A DNA stretch of 64,000 bases from Cannabis sativa (lineage: Eukaryota > Streptophyta > Magnoliopsida > Rosales > Cannabaceae). Where the stretch lies: NCBI RefSeq assembly GCF_029168945.1, contig NC_083602.1, forward strand, positions 62,206,600-62,270,599, in the 5' to 3' direction. The position numbers and the translations under genes are program-made. Shown piece by piece: positions 49,730 to 60,221 of this stretch. Numbering within the stretch: position 1 is the first letter of the stretch; each line of letters opens with the position of its first letter. A model generated the notes under the pieces. That model was not told the DNA's origin. It saw only the letters and a program-made list of their open reading frames with translations, and made no database searches.

Positions 49730-51396
49730 ATGGAAAACAAGGATCAGTACAAACAAGCATTGGAATCAAAATACGACTGTCTTCTCTTTGGTAAAACCTT
49801 AATTTATAATTTTAAAGCATAAAGTTCATGGTTATTTTATTTTATTTTTAATACATGATGTTATTTTTTATTCTATAGATATTGAAATTGAATATAACTT
49901 AGTCTCTAATATTTTACTTTCAGATTTAGATGACACCCTTTATCCTAAGGCTTCGGGTCTTTCAGCCCAAGTCACTAATAACATTAAAGGTAAATATGCT
50001 TCACATTCTTGCCTAACCATTTACCTAATTTTTTTTCTTGTTATGTTTTTATGTGTAAATATGTACTGCACTTGAACAGTTTGAATAAAGATTAAATTTT
50101 TGCTATGTTTCCATTACAGAATATATGATTCACAAGCTTGAAATACAGGAGGATAAAGTCCCTGAATTATGTTCCTCTTTGTACAAGAAGTATGGGACAA
50201 CAATGGCTGGTCTCAAGGTATATTTAAACAACCCTTTTTCATATCCCATTGATTTGAATGTAGAAAATATGTCATCTAGAGAACGTTGATTAACAAGTTT
50301 GATTTTTTTCTTTTTTTTCCTCTTTCCAGGCTATGGGATATGACTTTGACTTTGATGATTTCCACAGGTACTGAATCATTTTTCATTTAATTTTCTGAAT
50401 TACAATTGAATATGTATTTGTCTAGCGTCTAATTTAAAGCTAATTGGCTTGCAGTTTCGTCCATGGGAGATTGCCTTACAATCTGCTTAAACCAGACCAT
50501 GTTCTGAGGAGTCTTTTGCTCAGCATTCCTATTCGGAAAATTGTGAGTTCTCTCACTTTTGATATCAAGCATTTTTAATAACTGCCCACCTATTATTTTG
50601 TTTATTTGATCTTTAGAATGAGATTCTTTTTTTATTAGTTTATTATGAAAGGATGTCCTCTTATTACTTTGTGTTGTTGAGTTTTGTGTAGATTTTTACA
50701 AATGGGGACAAGAATCATGCGGCTAGAGCACTTAGCAGGCTTGGATTGGAGGATTGCTTTCAGGAAATTATATGCTTTGAGACTCTAAATCCAAATTATA
50801 AGGAAGCTAAGCCTGCTGTTAGCGAGGGTAAATCTGAGTTGGGACAAAGCAGTGACAATGGAGATTCAGCTCTTCCAAAGTCTCCAGTTGTCTGCAAACC
50901 ATTTGAAAATTCATTTGAAGAAGTTTTCAAGATGCTGAAAATCAACCCTCAACGATCTGTAAGATACTAAGATAATAGCTTGGTCATTGGTTGTATGTAT
51001 GTTGACCAAAACATTGTCTATTACTGCTGTTTACTAACTATTGGTTCCCCTTGTTCAGGTATTCTTTGATGATAACATCTACAATATTCAAACTGGGAAA
51101 AAAATGGGCCTCACTACTGTTTGGGTAAGTTTCTGCCATTAAGTTTTGTATAATGATATGTATTGACTGTTGAGCTTTGTTGGTATTTTAAAAGGGCCTC
51201 CAGGATTGTTTTCTCATCATTTTGGTATGAAATGTTTGTATAGGTTGGTTGTTCTCACCGAATTGGTGGTGTTGATTATGCACTAGAGAGCATTCATAAC
51301 ATCAAAGAAGCATTACCTGAGCTGTGGGAAGCCGAAGAGTCCAAAAATGTCAAATATTCTCGGAAAGTTGGAATTGAAACAACTGTACAAGCTTAG
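49730..51396 (+). CDS. HAD-superfamily hydrolase, SDT1/pyrimidine 5'-nucleotidase-like (8 coding exons)
   Basis: Coding exons are 49730-49790, 49924-49989, 50120-50217, 50330-50367, 50455-50542, 50692-50958, 51059-51124 and 51244-51396. All introns are GT-AG; the sum is 837 nt, giving 278 residues. HAD motifs are complete: motif I FDLDDTLYP with nucleophile D21 and acid/base D23, motif II IFTNGD with T120, motif III K186 in VCKPFENSF, and motif IV FFDDN with D210/D211. The family acts as Mg-dependent phosphatases; yeast SDT1 cleaves pyrimidine nucleoside monophosphates, but the plant substrate is not shown by sequence. A cap domain lies between motifs I and II. No signal peptide or membrane segment is visible, so it is probably cytosolic. 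An acceptor at 49698 implies a 5' UTR intron, with its donor perhaps near 49266. AATGAATAAA near 51517 may be the poly(A) signal. It is the only intact host gene here. Confidence 0.93.
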
Positions 51397-52510
51397 TTTT
51401 AACTATTATGTGTGATGTTAATGTGACAGACAATATGAGGGTAGCTAATTATGCTTTGTTTATATGTATTTTTATTTCTTCTTATAAATGCTTTGTATTA
51501 CTAAGTTGAATATCAATGAATAAACGGTATATTATTCAATGAGTTAAATTTGGTAGAGAAAATAAAAAGGTCAAATGAAATGACTGGTGCATTTGGAGTT
51601 GGTGGCTAAGTTTGAAATGAAAAATGGGTAGTGGGTGGGGGTGAGGGTGGGGGCTAACTAGATTCCTTCTCCTTTCTAGTCACTAAGGAATTAAATTTCG
51701 ATATTTTTCATCGATATATCTCAAAAGATAGTGAATTGCTTTAAGCATGATATCTTTTTTCTAAGAAAAATCGGAGATATATATTGAAATATCTATGAAT
51801 ATTTCTGAAATATCTATTGATATTTCTAAATATATATATATGGATATTTTTTATTTGTTATAAAATAAAAAAAGAAAAGAAATTTTTACTTTTGCACAAT
51901 TTATTACCTAAATATTCCTACACGCCTATATCTACTTTTTTACTTACAAAGTTTGTTTTATTACACAAATACCACTTAGTCATCATTCCATCCATCATCA
52001 ATCAAATCCTACTCTCTTCCTTCTCTTTTTTCATTTTCTATCAATCAATCCATCATTTCACTCTCTTTTTTTCTTCTTTTCTTTTTATTTTTAATTTTAT
52101 TTCAGCTTTTTAATTTTTTATTTTTAATTTTATTTCAGTTTTTAATTTTTAATTTTTAATTTTATTTTCAGTTTTTAATTTTTAATTTTTTTTCCATAAC
52201 AATTCTTCTTTTCTTTTTATTTTTAATTTTTAATTGTAAAGCTAGTTTCTTATATATTGTTGCTTAGGTCTAAGATTGACTTCTATCAATCAATCCATCA
52301 TTTCACTCTCTTTTTTTCTTCTTTTCTTTTTTTTTTTAATTTTATTTCAGTTTTTAATTTTTAATTTTTAATATGTAATTTATAAAATATCATATATGTA
52401 ATATATAAACACTTATAAACGCTTATAGATATATAGTATATATAATAGTCCAGGCAATTATTGGGAGATACTGGTTCTGGGTTGGTGGATATATGTTCAT
52501 CTATTCTAGG
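51397..52510. other. 3' flank of the HAD gene and low-complexity DNA
   Basis: T-rich and AT-rich. A block starting TTCTATCAATCAATCC is repeated at 52036 and 52281, both followed by the same CTCTTTTTTTC run, indicating a 245-bp partial duplication. Repeated TTTTTAATTTTATTTCAG words lie between. The open frame at 51817-52113 is a product of pyrimidine-rich composition. Confidence 0.55.
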
Positions 52511-52591
52511 CAGTTAAATTATGTAGCTCACAACTTAGCCAATTGGGCTTTATCTACTTCAAGTTCTGGGTTGGTGGATGTTCCTCCCTAA
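52511..52591 (+). pseudogene. Fragment of a plant RNase H-like domain protein
   Basis: The frame QLNYVAHNLANWALSTSSSG then LVDVPP and stop resembles the C-terminal end of RNase H (RVT_3) domains found at the ends of plant LINE-type polyproteins, where a (N)xVAHxLA(K/N)WAL motif is common. Only about 26 codons are recognisable. The GTTCTGGGTTGGTGGAT word also occurs about 100 bp upstream. It is probably a relic of a LINE or a related gene. Confidence 0.45.
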
Positions 52592-52900
52592 CAGGCCAAT
52601 GATTGCAATCTGCGCAGTACAGCATGTATTGTATTTGTTGGGCTGACAACACTCCTGCTTTTTATTATGTACCACACAATATACACTTTTGAAAAAGAGA
52701 AAGCTAAACATCCAGAACACATTTATTGAATTTTACCCAGCTGGACCACTACGTAGTTTACATCTCTCTAGAAGTTGCAATATATTTTTGAAATATTGTT
52801 AGTTTTATTATTTGAAATTTTACACCTTCTGTATGTATTTTTTTAATATGTTTTTTATCTAGTTGTTTCCTGTCCATTTTTTAATTTTATTTTAGTTTGT
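52592..52900. other. Unassigned AT-rich stretch
   Basis: Sequence between the RNase H relic and the 197-bp tandem duplication. No frame or repeat of note was found. Confidence 0.5.
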
Positions 52901-53281
52901 ATACAGTTGTTTTGTAGTTTTATTATAGTTTTGCTACTTGCATATGTTATTTCACTATAAAATTAATATGCAACTATTTGCACAAAACTTACTATGTATA
53001 ACTACTATTTCTTAGTCCCCATCAAATTAAATTCTTGCATAATATATAAACTATCATAAAACGATAATGCAACTATAAGGCAACTATTTGCACTTGCATA
53101 CAGTTGTTTTGTAGTTTTATTATAGTTTTGCTACTTGCAAATGTTATTTCACTATAAAATTAATATGCAACTATTTGCACAAAACTTACTATGTATAACT
53201 ACTATTTCTTAGTCCCCATCAAATTAAATTCTTGCATAATATATAAACTATCATAAAACGATAATGCAACTATAAGGCAAC
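52901..53281. repeat. Tandem duplication with a 197-bp period
   Basis: A block beginning ATACAGTTGTTTTGTAG at 52901 is repeated from 53098 and continues nearly unchanged to the edge of the gypsy LTR at 53282. The second copy is cut by, or ends at, that LTR, so the duplication came before or coincided with the insertion. Confidence 0.85.
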
Positions 53282-54062
53282 TGTTGACCGAGATTTTCGG
53301 CAACTAATAAAATACGAATATAATAGTGAGCTATAAGAAAGCGAGATGAAGACTTTTTACGTGGTTGGGGCGTTAATGAGCCTTAGTCCACGAGCCACTG
53401 ATATTTATGGATGTCTTTAATACAGATCTTACACTTGGGAGAATATTTCTCTCTTTACTACAAAGAATGTTCTTGGTGAGTTTTTTCTCTGTTTGCTCTT
53501 AAGCAGCCAAGATTCTCCGACCCCCTTAAATGAGCTTTGAGGGGGTATTTATAGTGTTTTAGAGGGGCAATCCCTAGAATTGTACTTACACATGTGTCTG
53601 TAAGTATCCATAAAGTTGGGCATTTCCGATGAATATACCATGAGTGATGCATGGTCAAATCCCTAGGTGCTGTAGGGTTTTTATGGAGAATGTCCTTTTT
53701 GTCTTATGATTGACGTGACTCTTCGCAGAGTAGCCGTCGCTAGACTTAAATGATCATTACTGTAGCGCTGCTGTTTGGGGGATGTGCCGTCAGACTTTAT
53801 TGCGTGTACAGTCCCAACACGCTTCCTCCCATGCAGCATTAAATGCGACTTGATGTCTCGGGAGAGACCTGACACATCCCGGAGTACCTTTGAGCTATGT
53901 TCGCTTCCGGGAGTACCTTGTACTCCGGGTGCATCCTCCGGGACCCTTTTGACTAACGCTTCCTGGTGTCATACAAGGACTTAGCAGTTCTCTCTTAAGT
54001 AATTTGATCCACGTGTCCCTTCCTGACTGGTCCACGTATATTGGGCGATTTTAGGAGCAACA
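53282..54062 (-). mobile_element. 3' LTR of gypsy element H
   Basis: 781 bp, TGTTGACC at one end and GCAACA at the other on the plus strand; on the minus strand it runs from TGTTGCTCC to GGTCAACA. The minus-strand TATA box is at 53546-53554 and the polypurine tract adjoins at 54063. The flank GCAAC left of 53282 would be one half of the target duplication; the other half is outside the window. Confidence 0.82.
53546..53554 (-). promoter_or_regulatory. TATA box for the sense transcript in the element H LTR
   Basis: Minus-strand CTATAAATA, about 265 bp from the LTR end, placed as expected of a U3 promoter. Confidence 0.6.
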
Positions 54063-54077
54063 TTTACCCCCCAAGCC
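54063..54077 (-). other. Polypurine tract of element H
   Basis: Minus-strand GGCTTGGGGGGTAAA directly before the LTR start TGTTGCTCC. It fixes both the LTR boundary and the minus-strand orientation. Confidence 0.85.
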
Positions 54078-54495
54078 TTGTTTACTTAGTAAAAATAAAC
54101 CAAGGCTTGTCCAAGTACCTCCAGTTGACTCCTCGTTTCCCCAGCTCGAGTCTCGAGCGCGTGGGGGACACATTAAATGAGGTTATTTAATGCGATACTA
54201 CGTTGTTCGTAGGAATGTTTCCAGCCGCCTCCTCGGTCTTACGATACGACGTGGGGCGCGTGAAGGTGTGCCTAATAATGGCATTAAATGCAGTGATTCA
54301 CTTTTGCAGAGGTCGATTCGTTTTACGCCCCCTGATGGATGCGGCGCATTGATGGTGTCAGACGGATACTCAAACGTTTGCACCGCCTTAATGGCGAATT
54401 GATCTGGCCCGTTGATCTGTTGGGAATTCGAATCGCGTGCTTCCCTAACCGTACGATTGGTAGGTGAAGGCGCCTGTTCCTCATGCATTTTTGCC

Positions 54496-54503
54496 TATAA
54501 AAG
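54496..54503 (+). promoter_or_regulatory. TATA box of the antisense gene in element H
   Basis: TATAAAAG on the plus strand, outside the LTR and opposite to the element's own transcription. It lies about 205 bp before a GTAAGT donor at 54702 and about 620 bp before the first good ATG at 55126. A transcript would begin near 54530. Confidence 0.65.
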
Positions 54504-54529
54504 CCACCACCTTTCCTTCATTTTGGTTA

Positions 54530-57500
54530 CTTTCCATTCCTTACCATTTTTGCTTGAATTTCTCAGAGAGAAAATTTCCTCAAAGTAGCACAAACCGCCT
54601 TAACACTTGAACATTTTCCGTAATCTTCCAGTGTTCGATTTCACCAGTGCTTCTCAACTCTTGCTCGATCATACCCAGTACCCCCAGTTCAACAATCAAC
54701 TGTAAGTTCTTCGAATCTTTAGACTCTAGCATGCTTACATTTATCTTGTTTGTTTTCTGGGTTCGTACTTAGAGATTTCTGGAGTGTGAGTGTTTGAGCT
54801 CTTTGAGTTCTGCTCTTACGTTTCACTGTATTAGTTGTAGTCGTACAGTTTTGTTTGAAGAAGGCCGTGTATCCTTCGTTTAGCATTTGCTTTAGGGCAT
54901 AGGAAGACCTTTTTCTTTTCCTTTTTGCAACACCGCTTTTTACTGTGATTTTACTGCACCCGATACTTGTTCAGGGATTCTCTTTCGAGTTTCCCAGGTG
55001 ACACGTGTCCGGAGGGGGCCTCTTTCCAGCGGTTAGGGGACCCCCGCTCCCTTTTTTCTGGTTTAGGGTTTGATATGGGGCCTAACTCGCCGGGTTTTTT
55101 CTTTTCGTTTTTCTCGCAGCATATCATGTCCGCTTCGGCTCAAAGTCCTCGAAGAAGAAGGGGAAGAGTATTGCCACCCCGGAGGAGGTTTCTCCGGGAC
55201 CCGTTGCCCAGAAGGGTACAAGTCCCGCGCCACCGGCCGGGGAGGCGGCCGAGCTTCGATCGACCCTGACCTGCCCTCACCAGCTGGAGAACATCATTAA
55301 CGTGGCTGGAATCAAACCCTCTACCTCAGGGACCTTCCACCGGCCTCCTCGTGACTCGGAGACACCCAACCTCAACTATGATGGCTTCGGGGCTTGGAGT
55401 CAGACCCATCTGATGGCCGGCGCAATGCTCCCGCTCCAGGACTATTTTGTTGATTTTCTTGTTTTTGTCGGCCTTGCGCCATACCAACTTATTCCTCAAG
55501 CATACCGCCTGCTCTCGTGCTTATTTATTTTTTATGCCGCACGCGGCCGGGGGTCTCCCGGCCGGCGGAGATTTTATATTTTTACGAACTTGTATCCGTC
55601 CCCAAGAAAGGGGACAAACTTAAGGACGGTTTTTATGGGTTCCGGATCCACCCTGCTAACGAAGGGGTGGTTCCGTATAATAGGCAGACTCATGTTAAGG
55701 AGTATCGCCACCGATTTTTCTTCTCCTCCGGTTTTAGGGCCGTGGACCACCCGGAGCTGCTCACGGAGTGGGTGCGGATCCCACCCTATCAGCGGACGCT
55801 CACCACTCAGGCGTTCCTTCGAAGGGCCCAAGCCTTCGCCTCTTACGACCATGCCGATCTTGACGTCGGGGGCTTGGTCACCACGGAGAATTGCAGAAAG
55901 GCCAAACTTATCCTTTCTCACCAATCCGTGGATGACTCCAACCTTTCCAAGGTTATCTGCCCTAACGTGAGGGCGCCGCCGCGGAGAAGGCCTTCCGGGA
56001 TGAGCTTATTGCCACGGCAGAGAAGAAGTATCAAGATTATCTCTACCGGAAGGCCCAGGAGAAGGCGTATTCCAGTGCCCAGGCTGCCTCTGGGAGAGGG
56101 CTCCGTGTGGGGAGCCCGGTGGTGCGAAGGAGCCAAGCTATCGGCGGGAAGTCCGAAGCTAAATTTTTTGATAAGATACTTCAAGAAGAGATTGGAGGTC
56201 CTTCCGCCGGGGGACCCCTTCGTCTTGAAGGTTCTTCCGAGAACCGGACTTCCCGGCCCCAGCCTTCAATCCCCGAACCAGACTCGGGCGCTCCCGGTGC
56301 TAGCACTTCTGGTGCTGGTGGTAAGTCTCCTTTGACAATTCAATATGTCCCTTCAGTTGATGAATATACCAGTCGTAGGCCCATAGGGTTCGACGAGCGT
56401 CTCCGTAGGTTTAAGATGCCGTCGACCCGGTGGGGGGATCATTTGAAGGAGTTTTATTTTACAAACTTAGGAGATTACCTAGGTCGGTCCCGGATGGGCC
56501 CGCCCTCCGAACCTATTCCCTTAGGTCCGTCGGCTTACATAGCATCCACCGGTTTCGGCCCTCGGACGGTTATCTTGGAGATGATGCCGCGGCATTACAG
56601 TCAGACTTTGCTAGGGCCGAACTAGGGAGTCCGGTAGGAGTAGTTTATTTACCGCGCCTTTTGTAAGTAGTTTCTCACGGACTTCTAACACTTGCTTGCT
56701 TTATTGGAACAGTACCTCCATGGATGCCATCCCGGAACGGCTGGCCGGGGTCCATACTCCGTGGCTCCTCCGGCTTTCACCCCCTCTCCCCCGCCCCTTC
56801 CTTGAAGGTTTCTTCCGCGCTCCTCCCGAAACCATCGACTTGGTGGATGACGAGGAGGTGCTTCCGGAGAAGGCCGGGGAAAGGATGGGACTTCTCGGAG
56901 GAAGCCGCCGAGGGTGCTGGAGACCCTCAAGCTCTCCCAGTGGTAGCAGAGGAGGACGAGGAGTCAGAAGTGGCTCTGATCCGCAAGCGCAAGGGCAAGA
57001 TGATTGCCCAAGACGAGCCGAAGAGGCCTCGGAGGGCCGACACTCCCGCTCATGGCCTAGACGGCGGGGTGTCTCCAATGGAGGAAAATCCGCTCCTCCT
57101 CGCATTGAGCTTACCCCAATTCGGGGGATGAGGCGAGGCAGGAGCTTCGCATCGCCAAGCACAACTACGCTATGGACGAGTACTCCCGGGGATATGCCGA
57201 TGTGGAGGCCCTTAGGAGGATCCGCGGGCGGAGGTTGAGGCGAGCATTAACCATCCGAATATCATGATCCGTGGAACCTCAACTCCGGATCCTTTGGCGG
57301 CGGTTCCGTCCCCTCCTTGGGCCCACTGCGGCTCCTTTTGCTTTGCGGAAATGACCTATGAGTTCGCCTCTCGGCTTACACGCCGTGCGCCCAAGCGGTT
57401 TGCCACTTGTGCCTCTCGAACTCTATCTTCCAAGTCCAGACCTCGCCCATTCCCTCACGGTGGTAAGTACTTTGCAATTTCTTACGTTTCCTTTTTGGTG

Positions 57501-58382
57501 TTTGTATTTTGTTTTCTTCCTTTGAGGAATTTTCCCTTACATCCCATTATGGCTCGCCTTGCGGGCGAGGCCGGCCGCCTCTCCAAGAACATCATAAGCC
57601 ATGGCTTCGCTCCGTCCGACTTTGGGGACATGAACGACGTCAAGAAGGTCCTTCAAGACCTTACCGCGGAGAGGCCGATCTACCGGAGGCCGCCGAGCGC
57701 CAGGAGGCTGCGGCCAAGGCTAAGGAAGAGAGGGCCAAGGCCAGGGAGGAGGAGGCTATCCGGAGGGAGGCTCAGGCGGAGGACATGATCCAGGCCGAGG
57801 CCCACGGAGAGGCGGGATGGAGGCCCATCATCGGGAGGAGCCGAGGGCTCAACCGAGGCCGCCGAGAAGGCCGGGCGGGACCTTCGGGAGGCCGGGGAGG
57901 CTTTGGACGAAATGGCCGCCAAGGTGAAGTCTCTAGAGGAGACTCACCGGTCGGATATTGAATCCAAGGCCGCTCGGCTGCGGAGTTGAAGGAGCTTCGG
58001 GACTACAAAGATCGGGCCTATTAGGAAGGCCAAGAGGGCCGAGCTCCTTTCTCCCGTCTCCTGCGCCCGTTGCCCGAAGCGCTTTGATGATGGTGTCTAC
58101 ATGGCTTGGGCCACCAACGATCAGAGCATCAAGCTTTCTTTCTATCCCAAACCCGAGGACATGATTGCCAAATTTCGGGAGAAGAAGAAGAGACTTGATG
58201 CTGAGCTTCGAGGCACCTGGACGGACCTCGTCTTCGCCACGGCCGACCGAGCCGCCCTATTATTGACCCGCATTATACCCGTTCTTTTCATAACTCTTTT
58301 TTTTTTCTTTGTACATATTTGCCGCTGCCTTAGAACAAGCTTTACTTACAAAGGCACTTTATTTAAAGGGGAGACAATTTAA
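54530..58382 (+). pseudogene. Antisense gene of element H: 'putative gypsy-type transposase' (PF04195-like) with coiled-coil tail
   Basis: A plus-strand gene lying opposite to gag-pol. The probable 5' UTR intron is 54702-55119 (GTAAGT, CTCGCAG) and the first ATG is 55126. A later GTAAGT at 57463 precedes a hydrophobic, non-conserved stretch best read as an intron. The N-terminal part contains YFVDFLVFVGLAPYQLIPQ (about 55441-55497) and, in the next frame, ILYFYELVSVPKKGDK then FYGFRIHPANEGVVPYN. This is the pattern of the plant family Pfam calls gypsy-type putative transposase. The C-terminal part is Glu/Ala/Lys/Arg-rich (EEERAK-type), probably coiled coil, ending in SIKLSFYPKPEDMIAKF (about 58129-58179). 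At least four frame changes (near 55150, 55540, 55980 and 56850) make this copy a pseudogene. The family's function is unknown, and transposase activity is not implied. Confidence 0.72.
54702..55119 (+). other. Probable 5' UTR intron of the antisense gene
   Basis: The donor GTAAGTTC follows a TATA-driven leader. The acceptor is a pyrimidine-rich TTTTTCTCGCAG, with an ATG seven bases later. It has the length and composition of a typical plant leader intron. Confidence 0.55.
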
Positions 58383-58567
58383 GGCCTCGTCCCCGGCCAT
58401 TTATATGTGTATGACCTAACCTTCGGGTTAGGATATTTTATTATATATATATATATATATTTTTTTATATATATATGTGCGATCTTTTTTCCACACTTCA
58501 TATATTTCAACCTGTCCTTTGGCTCAGGATTTCATACTTACGCCTTTTATTCTTTGCGCATGTTTAT

Positions 58568-58747
58568 GACCTGCCCTTTGGGTCAGGATATTTTACTTAG
58601 CTTGACCTGCCCTTCGGGTCAGGATGTTTTACTTAGCTTGACCTGCCCTTTGGGTCAGGATATTTTACTTAGCTTAACCTGCCCTTTGGGTCAGGATGTT
58701 TTACTTAGCTTGACCTGCTCTTTGGGTCGGGATATTTTACTTAGCTT
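58568..58747. repeat. 36-bp tandem repeat, five copies, in the 3' region of element H
   Basis: Five head-to-tail units of GACCTGCCCTTTGGGTCAGG plus ATATTTTACTTAGCTT. Units 1, 3 and 5 have ATATTTT and units 2 and 4 ATGTTTT, so the array follows a 72-bp dimer. Degenerate single units lie upstream near 58408 and 58508. It sits between the end of pol and the end of the antisense gene. Confidence 0.92.
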
Positions 58748-58889
58748 GTTTTTGTTTGTCCGTGCGTATACCCTAGTACCCCCCGAGTGGCATAGAAACT
58801 TTGTTTTTAAGGCACTCGCTTTATTTAATATAGAGGAGGCATACATTTGGACGGTACAAACCCTTTAAACAAAAGCTAAGTTTAATTCG

Positions 58890-59389
58890 CTACTGGTAGT
58901 ATTTTCTGAGGTGATCGGCATTCCAGGCTCTTGGGACAGTAGTTCCGTCCATTCTTTTCAGTTTGTAAGTGCCGTAGCCGATTTCGTCCTCGATTTCATA
59001 TGGTCCTTCCCAATTTGGTCCAAGTACCCCCACTCCGGTTCTTGGGTGGCTGGGAAGACCCTTCTTAGGACCATGTCACCAATAGCGAATTTTCTGCTTT
59101 TAACCTTGGAGTTAAAATACTTGGTCACCTTCTTTTGATAAGCGGCCATCCGTATTTGGGACTCATCCCGGAGTTCTTCGACTTGATCCAGAGCTTCTTG
59201 GAGCAGGGCCTGATTGGTGGCCGGATCATAAGTCGTTCTCCTGTGGGATGGGAATAATGTTTCCACCGGGACCATTGCTTCACAACCGTATGCCATTGAG
59301 AACGGCGAGTGACCTATTGTGGTTCGGGGGTCGTCCGTAGGCCCACAATACCCTTGGCAATTCTTCGGGCCGCTATTTTTACAAGCCAA
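58890..59389 (-). pseudogene. Element H: integrase C-terminal region
   Basis: The minus strand reads TTIGHSPFSMAYGCEAMVPV, then the coiled QALLQEALDQVEELRDE region and FNSKVKSRKFAIGDMVLRRV, the usual end of the gypsy integrase. A frameshift near 59035 leads into the true C-terminus WEGPYEIEDEIGYGTYKLK and DHLRKYYQ, with the stop at 58890-58892. Another frame change near 59370 separates this part from the core. Confidence 0.88.
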
Positions 59390-60134
59390 ACAGCCTTCTT
59401 TTTCAAGGTGACCTTTAGGATTTTATTGACCGCCTCCGCCCGGCCGTTTGTTTGAGGCCGGCTACCGCGAGAAGCTTTTCACTACTCCGTGTCGGTTGCG
59501 AAGTCGCAAATTCCTCGCAATCAAATTGCTTTCCATTGTCTGAGACTATTTTGTGAGGTAAGCCGTATCGACACACTATGTTTTTGACAACAAAGTCCAA
59601 CGCCTTCTTAGCGGTTATTGTCTTCATAGGCTCACCGTCCATTTGGTGAAGTAGTCTACTGCTACTATCGCATACTTTACTCCTCCTTTTCCCGTAGGTA
59701 GAGACCCGATGAGATCTATGCCCCAGACCGCGAAGGGCCAGGGGCTTGTCATCAGCGTGATCTCATTTGGAGGAGCTCTCGGTATGTTCGCGTACCTTTG
59801 GCACGAGTCACACTTTTGGACATAGTCTATGCAATCTTTTTTCATTGTTGGCCAGAAGTATCCCTGCCTCAATATTTTCTTTGAGAGGCTGGGTCCTCCC
59901 GTATGATCTCCACAGAACCCTTCGTGGACCTCCAGCATGATTTGTCTAGCTTCAGGGTCCGATACACACCTTAAATAAGGCATGCTGAGTCCTCTCCGGT
60001 AGAGAATTTGGTCCATCATTACATAACGATGAGCCCGATATCGAATCTTTTCGAGACAAGGCCCTCTCTTGGGGCAACTCACCCGTGGTTATGTATTTTA
60101 TGATGGGGACCATCCAAACCGGGTTCTTGCCCAA
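59389..60134 (-). pseudogene. Element H: integrase zinc-binding and catalytic domains
   Basis: The zinc-binding domain is visible as HEGFCGDHTGGPSLSKKI then YFWPTMKKDCIDYVQKCDSC, the HHCC pattern. The catalytic domain starts with WGIDLIGSLPTGKGGVKYAI and VDYFTKW (first aspartate), and the second part reads YGLPHKIVSDNGKQFD (second aspartate). The frames at 59624-60082 and 59415-59642 overlap and differ, so a frameshift separates the two aspartates. The stretch around the catalytic glutamate is disrupted. Confidence 0.88.
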
Positions 60135-60221
60135 CCGTTTGTGTGGTCTCTTTTATTTTGATGCTTGGCTCGCCAAGCGTTCCACGGTACTACCCCCGCT
60201 CTTCGATTTCACTATCCGAGG

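Noticed and set aside
54063..54694. A longer LTR for element H ending at TCAACA (54694)
   Set aside because: TGTTGA/TCAACA also pair, but no polypurine tract follows 54694, whereas a strong one (GGCTTGGGGGGTAAA, minus strand) lies next to 54062.
56321..56356. GTAAGT at 56321 with CTTCAG at 56356 as an intron of the antisense gene
   Set aside because: Thirty-five bases is too short for a plant intron, and the reading frame continues through it. The 50-bp candidate at 56663-56712 is also borderline and was not called.
55574..57162. Minus-strand frames (55574-55924, 56701-57162) in sense with the gypsy element
   Set aside because: They mirror the GC-rich antisense gene, contain no retroelement motif and lie past the end of pol.
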